Of a DNA stretch of 64,000 nucleotides, positions 29,766 to 39,899 are shown in pieces. The position numbers and the translations under genes were made by a program. The stretch's first letter is position 1. Every line of letters begins with the position of its first letter. The stretch is from Heterocephalus glaber (Eukaryota; Chordata; Mammalia; Rodentia; Bathyergidae). The stretch lies in contig NW_004624795.1 in the NCBI RefSeq assembly GCF_000247695.1, positions 3,213,307 through 3,277,306 on the forward strand. Direction: 5' to 3'. Under the pieces are notes generated by a model. The model made no database searches and had not been told where the DNA came from. It worked only from the letters and a program-made list of their open reading frames with translations.

Positions 29766-32700
29766 CTGCAAAGGAAAATGCAGAGAGTAGATTATCATAG
29801 GTTAGAGGCATTTTACATCAGCAACATAGAACTCGACAGGGATCTCGTACAATTTCTATACCTATGTCATACTTATTTAGCTGATTAAGTTATGGGAGAC
29901 TATGAGTTTCAGACTTTGTGATTTGATGATCTTAAAGACAGGAGAAAGTTAGAATCTTTTTAAAAAATCAGTGACAAAGTTTATTTGTAAAAGTGAAGCG
30001 TGAGGGAGAAACTGGCTCTTCAGAGTGAGCTTGGGCCAAGAAAAAGAGGAAAGAGCAAGATAAGAGTACACTCTGCAGGACACAGGGCAGGCTATTGTGA
30101 GAACAGCCACAGTAACCTAGGATCTTATTTTTTACTTTAGTATCAGCATTTCATGATACATGAGTTCCTATTTCCAGTTTTCTAGTTCCTATTTCTTGTT
30201 TGTGTGTGTGTGTTTTTTTTTTTTTTGGTACTGGGATCAAACTCAGGACCTTGCGCTTGTGAGGCAGGTGCCGGAACCACTGAGCTAAATCCCTGGCCCC
30301 CAGTTCCTATGTCTTAGTTCTGTTTTCTATGTAGGACCATTCCGTGTGTATAGCAGCTTAAGTCAGAACACTATAGAAATGTTTTGTAATACAAGAGAGT
30401 GCACAGGAAGGATTAATATACTTGAAGAAGATAAGTATATTTAGAAATTTGGTCTTTGAATTTTTACTTCCCCTTAGCAAAATATGTTTTTGTGAGAGAA
30501 CCAGTGTAAAGATCCAGTTCCATCACTCTAAGTATATTACTCATCTATTCCTCTGATTCTGTGACTCAGATATTTAGATGTTTGTGTTTTATAATTACAA
30601 CAACTTGCACAATTGCTGTGTAGACCTTCATTTTTTCCAAAGCCTGGTCGACAGCTATCCACCCGCACTACATGAAAACTGTGGTCTACAAAATGCATAG
30701 CGTGTCGTGTTTTATTAAAATGATGGTAGAAAATATCTGCTTGGCTCCGAAAAAATTCTTTTATCTGATCTCTTGCCTAAGATTTAAGAATATGAGAGAA
30801 AAGAACAATTACTAAACCATGCTCCAAATTCTTCTTGCGTAAGAGGCAATGAAATGAAGTATAAATGTGCTGTGCTTTACACAATAGATGAATTCTCAAA
30901 ATGCTGGGTTTTTTTTTTTTTTTTTTGGTACCAGGGATCGAACTCAGGTCCTTGCGCTTGCAAGGCAGGCGACAGAACCACTGGGCTAAATCCCTGGCCC
31001 AAAATGCTGGCTGTTAAGACTAAAAATGAGCCTAATATTAGTCTCATCTTAACCTTATTAACTATTCTCATTTCATATGTAAAATAGGTAAGAAAAAATA
31101 AAGTTAAAAATTTATTAATCTGTTTTTTTGTTGTTGGTTTTTTTTCCTTTGGTACCGGGGATCGAACTTGGGTCCTTCCGCTTACGAGGTAGCTGGTGGA
31201 ACCACTGACCTAAATCCCTGGGTAAAGTTAAAAATTTATAACCTATTGATTCTATATGTAGCTAACAGGGGGTTCATTACAGTATTTCTACTTCCATATA
31301 ATTATCAGGGAAAAAATATAAGTAAAATAAAAACCAATGTTTTTCTCTAATCAGCATTACAAACTAATGATATAAATCTTGTTATTTCTCAAGCACAGAG
31401 TTTAATAATAACTAATATTAACTGCCTTCTCATAAGGTATTCATATTATGGGCTTAGGAACAAGACCATGAGAGTGAAGGAAACTTTTTTCAGTACCCAG
31501 CCTTTCAATTTTTTTTTCTTTTAGACAAGGCCTCACTAAGTCACCCAGACTGGGTTTAAACTTGGGATACTTCTGCTCTCAGCCTCCCAGAGTGCTGGGA
31601 TTAGAGGTGTGCACCAAAAGCCTAGTGGAGTGAAGGGATTTCTCAGGCTATGTCTTTAGCATCTGAAGATGGCAGACAGCACAACAACTATTTTTTGTTT
31701 TTGTTTTTTTGAGACAGGGTCTTATTATATAGTTCAGGCTGGCCTTGAACTCACTATTTAGCCTAGGCTGGCCTCAAACTTGTGGCAATCCTCCTGCCTC
31801 AGCCTCCCAAGTGCTGGGATGACAGGTGTGTGCCACCACGCACGGTAATTATTATGATGAGTGCAGATACAATTTTGGAAGAACAGTTGGTTTAGCCTAG
31901 GATGACATAATTGTGAAATTGTGCTTAGGCTGCTGTTTAACCATCTTTTAGGGGAACAAAACCAGGGATCTACCTTTCTGTTATAGATAAAATACATAAT
32001 ATTAGCGGGGAATATATATAATATTCCAGATGTACTTCTCAAGAGAGTGCATCTTGAAATATCCAAGAATCTCACAATTTCAGTTTTAAAAACTGAAGCA
32101 AAAAAAATCAACACTACTTTATATTTAATCTTTTAAAAAAGAATTTTTTTTTTTTTTTTTGGTACCGGGGATTGAACTCGGGTCCTTGTTTAAAAAAAAT
32201 TTAAAGCTGGGCATGGTGGTGCATGGCTGTAATCCCAGCATTTGGGAGGCTGAGGCAGGTGGATCACTGTGAGTTCAAGGCCAGTCTGAGATACAGGGTG
32301 AGATCCTGTCTCAAGAAAAAAAAAGATTTAAATTTGTTCCTTAGTAATGTTTACATGAATAACAAATACAATAAGGAGATTTCTGAAGAAAATTTTAACT
32401 GATATTAAAAATTTAAAAGTAGCTTTTTTTTTTTTTGGTACTGGGGATTGAACTAAAAAATAGCTTTTTTTGATTATTCAAGTACCTTCCCCTTCCAATG
32501 AAATGCTCACTTTGAGGATATTATGGTTAGTGACATCTTCACAATCACCAGACTCATTGCATGCCCCTCTCCACCCAGGTGCAAAAGGGTTAACTGGGGA
32601 GGAAAACAAGATAGGTTCACAAAAGAATTCTAAAAAGTTCCATACATCTCAATAAAGCCCCAAGGGCTTAAACCTGTGTGCACGCAGGCATTTAGTCCAG

Positions 32701-35700
32701 TGGTCTAATTCTCAGAGGAAAGGTGCACAATTTGAGTAACTGTTGTGTTATGACCTTACTCCATCTGGGGGCTAATGGAAGTAACTACAAGGCTTCAAAA
32801 CAGATTGGGTTTGGTTACTTCCTTTTGTTAAGATCTCAAAAATACAACAACAACAAAAATCTCAAAAATACAATGTAAAATTCTGGAAGAAGTTATCATT
32901 GTAATATTAGCTATACAATTAAAGACCCCATTAATAAAATAATTGACTTCTAAATGATAAGCAACAATATATCACCTTTGAAGGTAAATAATTAATATGT
33001 TAATTTAAAAAATCACAACCAGGGAACAATATATTTTAGTGCTTAATAAACATTTTAAAAACCTATTATTCATGAGATATCTCATTTTCACATGGTAATT
33101 AATTTTGTGATTTATCCTGGCTCAGAACTACATTCACCAAACGAAAGAAATGTTTAAAAAATTGTTTTTATCTTGAAAGGCTATGAATAGCTCATGTGTG
33201 AGGTCATGTTCTAGAATTTTAACAACAATGGCATTTATATAATGGTTCTATGATATGGCATGACAAATCAGAGATTAAATTATTCAAGATTTTCTTCAGC
33301 AGTCTAAAGAGCTGGTCATTATATCTTCCTACACAAGACTTCGTGGTAAAATGTACAGCCATCTGATAAGAATAATCAGGTTCCCGGTAGGCTTTGAAAA
33401 AAGGATGAAAATGAAAACATTTGTGCCTAGCATTAACTTAGTCTACTAAACAATTTTCAAATAACATGTAGTTTTAAGTCTCATCAATCTTGCAAATCAG
33501 CATGGAAACTTTACTTTTCTCATAAAATGTTGTATCAACGTGCTCACAAAATATACAAAGCTAATAATTTCAAAGAAAAAAATGTTATTTTCATCTGAGA
33601 TATATACTTAGAAGAAATGGCTTCTGCGGGATAGCTATAAAGACAAGAGCATTAAGAAAAAAATAAGATGGGTGTGGTGGTGCACACTTGTAACCCCAGC
33701 TATTCCAGAGACTGAAGCAGGAGGACTGCGGGTTTATAAAGCCAGCCTGGACAATTTAGCAAGACCTTGTCTCAAGACCTTGTTTATGAACAAAATCTCA
33801 GTGGCACAGGAACTAGCACAAAGAATCAACAACTGGGATCTCATCTTATTAAAAAGCTTCTGCCCTGCAAGAGAAACCACCAACAGAGCTAAAAGACAAC
33901 CTACAATGTGGGAAAAAATTTTTAGCAGCTGTTCCTCAGACAAAGGTCTACTATCTAGAATATATAAAGAACTTAAAAAAATCAGACCCCCCCCCCCAAT
34001 TTAAAGACCCAATTCAGAAATGCGCATCTGAAATGAACAGACATTTCTCAGACAAAGAAGTAAAAGCAGCAAATAAATATATGAAAAAATGTTCAACATC
34101 ACTGGTCATTCGAGAGATGCAAATGAAAACAACAATGAGATTCCACCTCACCCCACAAAGAATGGCTGCTATCAAGAAAGCAACCAATAACAAATGTTAG
34201 GGTTGTGGGGAGAAAGGAAGCCTTCTCCATCGTTGGTGGGAGTGCAGACTGGTGCAACCACTGTGGAAATCAGTATGGAGATACCTCAAAGAACTAGGAC
34301 TAGAGGTCCCATTTGACCCAGCTATTCCCCTGCTGGGTGTCTTCCCAAAAGAATTAAAAGAATCATACCACAGCGATATATGTACACCCAGGTTTATAGC
34401 GGCACAGTTTGTAATAGCTAAAGCTTGGAAACAGCCCAAATGCCCATCAACTGGAAACTGGATAAAGATGTGGTTTTTTAAATAAAATGGAGTACTACTC
34501 AGCCTTAAAGAATGAGAAACTAGAGACATTTATAGCTAAATGGATGCATATTGAAGCCATCCTCTTAAGTGAAATAAGTAGGACACATACGTGTAAATAC
34601 CGAATAGTTTCTCTGGTGTGAGAGACTGAAACTATAAATAAAGATTTAAATGATGAAAATGAATAATTGATAATGTGAAATAGGAAGAAAAGATCCAAAG
34701 GGGTAGGGAAGTGGGAGGGGTAGGGGAAAGGAGAAATTATGAGAAAAGGAAAAAATGGAAACAAAGTTTTTGTAAAATAGGGAAGGGTGGAGGGGTGACA
34801 AGAGAGGAGGGAATGTGGAAAAAGTAAGAACCAAGATGCATCATGTAAAGGTACAAGTTCCCAATGAGGAATGTAAATGTATTGTTTACCTAAAATGTAC
34901 CAATAAAAGAAATTAAGGAAAAAAAAAGGGCCGGGGATTTAGCTCAGTGGCAAGGCGCCTGCCTTGGAAGCACAAGGTCCTAGGGTGGCAGAACATTTGC
35001 CTAGCATGAATGAGGCCCTGGGTTCAATCCCTAGGACTGCACTAAGGAAAAAAAATAAAATTGTTTTGGGGGAAGGTCTTAATTTGCAATTAAGTCTAAA
35101 ATCAGTGGAAGGGTCATTAATTTGTTTTCATAGAATTAAATATTGATTTCTAAATATCCTGGCAAAATTGTGATAGTTTGTGGCTACACACCCAGACAGG
35201 AAGTAGAGAGCTGAGAGAGGGTCATTTAGGATATACTTACCTGTTAAAAAAAAAAAAAAAAAAAAAGAATTTGCCTGGTCAAATTCACCTCTAAATACTT
35301 TGTCAATCATAATAAGTGCCTATAACCAACCTATTTTCACTAAATGAAGAAACTGTACATCTAATTCGGATTCTAACTGTATAAATTGCAATGTGCCTAT
35401 ATTCTTACCAAAGACCATGAAGTCATATCTCTTCTTGACTACAGTTTCTTGCTGGGTTTCTGCCTTGATAGTCTTATAAGAAAAAGCACATTTGTAAAGT
35501 CCAGACAAATGCTCCAGAAAATCCTTCAGAATCAGCCTTCCTGTTTTTGTTATATTGATTCGATTATTTCCTAAACATAAATGGAAAATGATTTGGTTAT
35601 TGAACAAAAATAACAATTCAAATGTTACTTAGTAAACCTGGGGTTATGAATTGACAGAAAAACATTTAAAAATTAAGGTACTATTTCAACTTTAGGGGCT

Positions 35701-38700
35701 GGGGATTTAGCTCAGTGGTTTTGCTGCCTGCTGTGCAAGCACAAGATCCCGAGTTTGATCCCTGGTACCGAAAAAAAAAAAAATCAACTTTAGGAATCCA
35801 ACAAAGCCGGGGATGTAGCTTAGAGGCACAGCACCTCCCTAGCAAGCATGAGGCCCTGAGTTGGATTTCTGGTACAAAAAAAGAAAAAATTCAACAAAAT
35901 CTTAATTCTGTCATAGTATTCTATGAAAGCCCACCAGATAAGTACATTTCTGAAATATATTAGTTTTCTTTGATTCATTTCTTGTTATCTAGTTTCAATC
36001 AGTTTATGCCAGTAATTCAGTAAATGAGATACAATTTCTTCACACAAAACAGAAAGGAGCTGAGTGTAGAGGGTGCACGCCTGTAACCCCAGCTACTTGG
36101 AGGGCTGAGACAGAAAGACCGCAAATTCTAGGTCAGCCTGTCTTAAGACAAGTAAATAAAATTCAGTAAAAGGGGCTAGGGCTGTAGCTTCATGGTGGAG
36201 CGCTTGCCTAGCATGTGTTCAATCTTTAGTACTGAAAAGAAAAAAAAAACCCAGAAATCAATTAATCATGTTTTTATTCCAAGCAACTCTTCTAGCACCA
36301 AGAAAATTACACACGCACTATTACATCTCCTATTTTTGGTGCTATAAGGATAAATTTTTAGATTTTATAAAGACTTTTGAACTAAGCTGGGTGTGGTGGT
36401 GCATACCTGTAATCCCAGCACACAGGAGGCTGAGGCAGGAGGATTGCAGCAAGTTCAAACCCAGCCTGGGCTACATAATGAGTTAAAGGCCAGCCTGAAC
36501 TACACAGCGAGACCCTGTCTCAAAAAACAGAACATAGGATTTTTGAACTAATACAGCAAAAGTATTGGGAAGTAGGGTATAAAAATTACCCCTTCAGGGC
36601 TGGGAGAGTAGTTCAGAGGCAGAGTGCTAGTCTAGCATGCACAAGGGCCTAGGTTCAAGCCTCAGCACTGCAAAAATCAAACAACAACAAAATTATTGCT
36701 CCGTTGTTTTTTTCTTTTTTTTTGTACCAGGGATCGAACACAGGTCCTTGAGCTTGTGCAGCAGGAGTTGAAACCACTGAGCTAAATCCCCAGCCCTATT
36801 GCTCCAGTTTTTACATAAGAAGAATAAGGCACAGACCAAAGTATACATGATTTAAGTTTAGATCAAGTGGAGTTGCAGTTAAATTTCAATTTGTTCTTCT
36901 CAATCAACAACAGCACTTTTCTAAAACAATATTGACATTACTAAAACAGAACAGATTAAAATCAAACAATCTACCTGTTACTATCTTTTCATTAGGCCCA
37001 ATCCATAAGTATGTGGGGTCCACTGTTTCTTTACTAGCTCGTTGGGAATCCATACAGACAAGGACTGGACTATTTTGATGTAATTTTACATATATTTTCA
37101 CTGAAAAAATAAAATACTGTATAAGCACATTATATAGCAAAATTAAGAAAAATACTTGTGTCCCAAGGATACTTATTAGTTCTTCTTGAATTTCAGTATT
37201 TTATTATTATTATATTTTTTTGGTATTGGGGATCGAACTCTGGACCTTGGGCTTGCAAGGAAGGTGGCAGAACCACTGAGCTAAATCCCTAGCCTATTAT
37301 TACTATTTTTGAGACAGCATCTTGCTTTGTAGTTTAGGCTGGCCTTGAACTCACTAGCCTTGGCTAATACTGGGATGACAGACATGTGCCACCACATCTA
37401 GCATTTTTTTATTTTTTTGGTACCAGGGATGGAAACTCAGGACCTTGAGCTTGCCAGGCAGGCACTGTACAACTGAGTTACATCTCCGGCCATCAGCATT
37501 TAAAAAATTGGTATATTATTATAACATTTAGGGCTGGGTGTTGTGGTGCATGCTTGTCATTCCAGCACTCAGGAGGCTGAGGCAGGAGGATTGCAGTAAG
37601 TTCAAGGCCAGTCTGGGCAACATGGTGAGTTCAAGGGCAGCCTTGAACTAAATAGTAAGACCCTGTCTCAAAAAAAAAAAAAAAAAAATTACGGTGCTAG
37701 CCTGAAGTCTCTTTTCTTTCTCAAGGTAAATTGTTAAAAGACTGTTTGAGTCATGCTCTTCTTTGTTTTTGGTGTGATAATATAGTTTATAAAAATGTAC
37801 ATACCACATTTTAGAAGTTCATTTTAATGTGCAGATTCAGAATTCATTCAAAACATACTCTTTTGAAGGGATAATGGAATTGATTTAAAGTCCAGAGGAC
37901 TTGAACTCGATTGCAAAACTAAATATGATGATTATCCTCAAGGGAAACTTGGCATTTCATTTTATTTATTTTTAAATTTAAGTTTATTGGTACATTTTAG
38001 ATATACATTATGATCACATTCATTATTGGGAATTTGTACCTGTACATGATGCATCTTTCTTTCTTTCTTTTTTTTTTTTGGTACCGGGGATGGGGTATGG
38101 AACTCGGAACTTTGCACTTGCAAGGCAGGAGGTGAAACCACTGAGCTAAATCCCCGGCCCATGTATCTTGGTTCTTATTTTTTCTTATTCCGCTTCTCTC
38201 TCTTCGACCCCTCCAACCCCTCCATATTTACGTAAGCTTTTTTCCCCCTTTTTGTCTTTTTTTCCCTTCCCCTCTTTCCCTTCCCCTGGGGCATTTCATT
38301 TTCAATTTCCTCTGTTGGGAATAATAAGTCTAGACAGGGCATTCTAGGAAGGTGTTCTGCAATTACCTATTTTAACTCCGATTTGGTAGGGGCAGTGGCA
38401 GTAGGTTTGGAACCAATGCAGTACCACAAGGTATTAATTTTAAACTCCACTGAATGCCGGGCTCTGAATGCATAAAGACACTATTCGACAACGTGGGGGG
38501 AGCAATGGTGTCGGGGAGGGAGAGGTTCCAAACATGCCACCATGAATTGGCTCAAAGTTAGCTAAAAGTAGCTGGGGGGGGCAACTTTCCTGGGGGCGGG
38601 GGGGGCTGAATAACAACATTTGAGCTGCACCTTAATGGGTGAATAGGAGGTCAAGTTAATAAGGGGCGGGCTAAGAGCCTTCCAGCAGGGGAGAGGAACT

Positions 38701-39474
38701 TCCAGCCCTGGAAATCACGCCTGGGTTGGGGCTCAAACGTTGCAAAGGTGCAGAAACATCGATTTGAGAGGCATCACAAGAGGTCTGCACTGAATTGGGC
38801 TGGGCTGGATGCACCCTGAGACCATCATGTCAAGTGAAATAAGTGATATACGAGCTTAAATATCTCATGGTTTCACTTATATGAGAAACCCAAAGTACAA
38901 ATAAATTAAGAGCAAAATAAAAGTTATTGGATGTCAGGGAGGCAGATCTTTTGCAAATGAGGAGACCCAGAGATGGGGACAGAGGGGATGTGAAAACAAT
39001 GTGTTATGTACATGTACCAACACCCCATGGTGAACGGAATCCGTGTGTACTGCAAACGTGTAGAATAAAAATATAAAGAAAACAGTTGTGCGGTCTAAGG
39101 CGAGGTGATACAGCTAACCCTAGGGTCACTGTAAGCGTGGAACGATGCAACCTGATGCCTGGGACACGTTTGCTCTTCTGACGGTCTCGTGGGCAGAGTC
39201 CTCATTACCTGGGTGCCCTATCTTGCCGAACACGAGGCCTTTCTCACTGAGTAGGGAGGAGCGCGACCAGGCAACTGCGGAGGAAAGAAGCCAGGCTTGT
39301 CAGAGCGGAGCCGGCTCAGAGCGGGCAGGGGTGGGGGTTCGGGGGCGGGACAGGGAATCTGGGCCCGAGGGGACAAGGCTGGGGGCTGAGAGACAATCTT
39401 GGGCTCCGCGCGGGGCGAGCCCTACTTCTTGCGAGGTAGCAGAGCACCGCGGAGAGTAGGAGCCACGCTCGCAT
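29671..39474 (-). CDS. ZPBP2: ZPBP2, zona pellucida-binding protein 2, damaged
   Basis: Seven exons on the minus strand, all matching human ZPBP2: 39426-39474 (start), 36975-37100, 35409-35570, 33172-33391, 32511-32593, 30599-30776 and 29671-29765 (stop). ZPBP2 is an acrosomal protein of sperm needed for acrosome shape and binding to the egg coat; the product is secretory with a signal peptide ([15 protein letters not shown] here). Exon phases join correctly. The exon at 33172-33391 has a +1 frameshift, an in-frame TAA and a GT-to-AT donor loss. It is 219 nt in its ancestral length and phase-symmetric, so the remaining six exons join into an open frame of 231 codons including the stop. Human exon 2 (about 22 residues) was not found. 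Either the gene is dying or only a shortened product is made. Divergent from IKZF3, as in human. Confidence 0.88.
29770..30200. other. ZPBP2 last intron, unique sequence
   Basis: Nothing recognised apart from the acceptor tract next to the last exon. Confidence 0.5.
30205..30300 (-). repeat. ID SINE
   Basis: 'ggtactgggatcaaactcag' to 'actgagctaaatccctggcc'. 'agttcctat' on both sides is the target duplication. A (GT)n stretch precedes the T run. Confidence 0.9.
30599..30776 (-). CDS. ZPBP2: ZPBP2 exon with the MHFVDHS motif
   Basis: 178 nt open: [59 protein letters not shown]. Human reads [22 protein letters not shown]. Acceptor aaatcttag, donor gtaatt (weak). The joint to the last exon gives Leu where human has Cys-Val, one residue shorter. 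Confidence 0.92.
30908..30999 (-). repeat. ID SINE
   Basis: Perfect target duplication 'caaaatgctgg' at 30897-30907 and 31000-31010. T18 run. Confidence 0.94.
31116..31222 (-). repeat. ID SINE
   Basis: 17-bp perfect target duplication 'taaagttaaaaatttat' at 31099-31115 and 31223-31239. Confidence 0.94.
31508..31625 (-). repeat. B1 SINE, monomer
   Basis: 'acaaggcctcactaagtcac' to 'ttagaggtgtgcaccaaaag'. Confidence 0.82.
31692..31848 (-). repeat. B1 SINE with internal duplication
   Basis: 'gagacagggtcttattatat', two 'caggctggcc' segments, 'gtgtgtgccaccacgcacgg'. Confidence 0.92.
32144..32330. repeat. Truncated ID followed by B1
   Basis: ID 3' end only, minus, at 32144-32188 (stops after 'actcgggtccttg'), then B1 plus at about 32205-32330 ('agctgggcatggtggtgcat'). 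Confidence 0.85.
32424..32456 (-). repeat. Very short 5'-truncated ID
   Basis: Only T12 and 'ggtactggggattgaact'. Flanked by 'agtagctttttt' and 'aatagctttttt' as target duplication. Confidence 0.82.
32511..32593 (-). CDS. ZPBP2: ZPBP2 exon with the NPFAPGW motif
   Basis: 83 nt open between acceptor tttcctccccag and donor gtgagc: [20 protein letters not shown] then TNHNILK. Human reads [20 protein letters not shown]. Confidence 0.94.
32600..33171. other. ZPBP2 intron, unique AT-rich sequence
   Basis: No repeat recognised. The 15-mer 'atctcaaaaatacaa' occurs at 32833-32847 and 32859-32873. Confidence 0.5.
33172..33391 (-). pseudogene. ZPBP2: ZPBP2 exon with frameshift and lost donor
   Basis: Starts after acceptor ttttttcaaag with [20 protein letters not shown] and [15 protein letters not shown], as in human. 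One extra base in 33215-33227 ('tgttgttaaaatt', read on minus) shifts the frame and gives TAA at 33219-33221. Beyond it the shifted frame reads [13 protein letters not shown], as in human. The expected donor after CAA G is AT instead of GT (33170-33171). Confidence 0.88.
33666..33777 (+). repeat. B1 SINE
   Basis: 'gatgggtgtggtggtgcaca' to 'agcaagaccttgtctcaaga', directly followed by an L1. Confidence 0.87.
33780..34927 (+). mobile_element. Young L1, 5'-truncated
   Basis: Begins in ORF2 at 'tttatgaacaaaatctcagt' and ends in 'gtaccaataaaagaaattaa', highly similar to the copy at 18722-20300. ORF2 frame is broken by a C9 run at 33990 and other indels. No clear target duplication. Confidence 0.88.
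34928..35052 (+). repeat. Two fused ID SINE parts
   Basis: The 5' part of a young-type ID ('gggccggggatttagctcag' to 'aaggtccta') runs straight into the 3' part of an old-type ID ('cctagcatgaatgaggccct'). Confidence 0.82.
35409..35570 (-). CDS. ZPBP2: ZPBP2 exon with the NNRINIT motif
   Basis: 162 nt open: [53 protein letters not shown]. Acceptor ttatgtttag, donor gtaaga. Includes one cysteine of the immunoglobulin-like region. Confidence 0.95.
35697..35783 (+). repeat. ID SINE
   Basis: Perfect target duplication 'tcaactttagg' at 35686-35696 and 35784-35794. Confidence 0.94.
35806..35889 (+). repeat. ID SINE, older
   Basis: 'agccggggatgtagcttaga' with 'ctagcaagcatgaggccctg'. 'tccaacaaa' and 'ttcaacaaa' flank it. 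Confidence 0.85.
36056..36250 (+). repeat. B1-dID dimer
   Basis: B1 half 'gagctgagtgtagagggtgc', ID half 'ggggctagggctgtagcttc' with 'gcgcttgcctagcatgtg'. Confidence 0.83.
36383..36530 (+). repeat. B1 SINE with internal duplication
   Basis: 'agctgggtgtggtggtgcat', two 'cagcctg' segments, 'gcgagaccctgtctcaaaaa'. Confidence 0.92.
36596..36680 (+). repeat. Old-type ID SINE
   Basis: 'agggctgggagagtagttca' to 'ttcaagcctcagcactgcaa'. Confidence 0.85.
36705..36796 (-). repeat. ID SINE
   Basis: 'gtaccagggatcgaacacag' to 'actgagctaaatccccagcc'. 'attgctcc' on both sides. Confidence 0.92.
36975..37100 (-). CDS. ZPBP2: ZPBP2 exon with the LWIGPNE motif
   Basis: 126 nt open: [41 protein letters not shown]. 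Acceptor attttttcag, donor gtagat. It needs one upstream base to complete the first codon, supplied in phase by the 39426-39474 exon. Confidence 0.95.
37207..37404 (-). repeat. ID SINE at the tail of a B1
   Basis: ID at 37207-37293 and B1 at 37303-37404. 'tattattat' on both sides of the ID suggests insertion into the B1 poly(A). Confidence 0.85.
37408..37492 (-). repeat. ID SINE
   Basis: 'ggtaccagggatggaaactc' to 'actgagttacatctccggcc'. 'agcattt' on both sides is a short target duplication. Confidence 0.88.
37531..37690 (+). repeat. B1 SINE with internal duplication
   Basis: 'gggctgggtgttgtggtgca' to 'gtaagaccctgtctcaaaaa', A18 tail. Confidence 0.93.
37704..37733 (-). other. Weak candidate for the missing ZPBP2 exon 2
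   Basis: Read on minus, this reads [10 protein letters not shown], faintly like human RFTLFNKKGF, just beside a B1 insertion (37531-37690). There is no clear acceptor or donor. Probably chance, or a wrecked exon. Confidence 0.2.
37964..38289 (-). mobile_element. L1 3' UTR only, with ID inside
   Basis: Target duplication 'ggcatttcatttt' at 37951-37963 and 38290-38302 bounds the insertion. The L1 is cut to its 3' UTR and holds an ID (minus) at about 38058-38160. Confidence 0.9.
38816..39080 (+). repeat. Old L1 3' end
   Basis: 'catgtcaagtgaaataagtg', 'tggtttcacttatatgagaa' and the 'gtgttatgtacatgtacc' type 3' UTR. Confidence 0.7.
39426..39474 (-). CDS. ZPBP2: ZPBP2 first coding exon, signal peptide
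   Basis: ATG at 39474-39472 in good context (gccgccATGc). It reads [16 protein letters not shown], close to human MRTCVLLSAVLWCL. The donor is most likely gtaggg at 39425-39420, which is weak; an upstream 'cgcaag' is an alternative GC donor. Placed by synteny and the LLSAVL match. Confidence 0.78.
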
Positions 39475-39616
39475 GGCGGCTCAGGAGGTGGTGTCGCGGG
39501 AGGCCTCGACCGCTGGGCTCTTTCCTGCCACAGCCCGGGTCCAACGCCTCCCCATCGCTCGTCCACAGACGGGCAAACCGCCTAGCGTCAAATCCGCTAC
39601 CCGTCCGTGGCTACTG

Positions 39617-39638
39617 CGGGGGTGGGGGTGGGGGTGGG
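39617..39638 (+). promoter_or_regulatory. G-quadruplex motif near ZPBP2 start
   Basis: Four runs of three to five G separated by single T ('gggggtgggggtgggggtgg') about 145 bp upstream of the ZPBP2 ATG. Confidence 0.6.
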
Positions 39639-39899
39639 CCGGACCCGCTGGACTGCGCGTGCGTGCTTCGGACTTGGGGGGGCGGTCGGGGCTAGTGCGT
39701 GGGCGGTGTGCGTCCTGCCTCTGGGCATGCGCAGCCGCTGTCATGCGTGCCTTTCGCGCCTCGCGTGGGCGCCATTTTCCCGCGCTCTGGTCGGCGCCGA
39801 AGGAATGAAGAGAGGAGCGGAAATGAAACCTGGGCTTCGCGTTCCGGGGACTTCCTTAGTCTTGGGGGCGGGGCAGGGGTGAAGGGATCTAGGAGAGAA

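Noticed and set aside
29454..29798. 114-aa open frame on the minus strand at the ZPBP2 3' end
   Set aside because: It reads the ZPBP2 last exon in the wrong frame and runs across the splice acceptor. The correct frame gives the ZPBP2 cysteine-rich ending.
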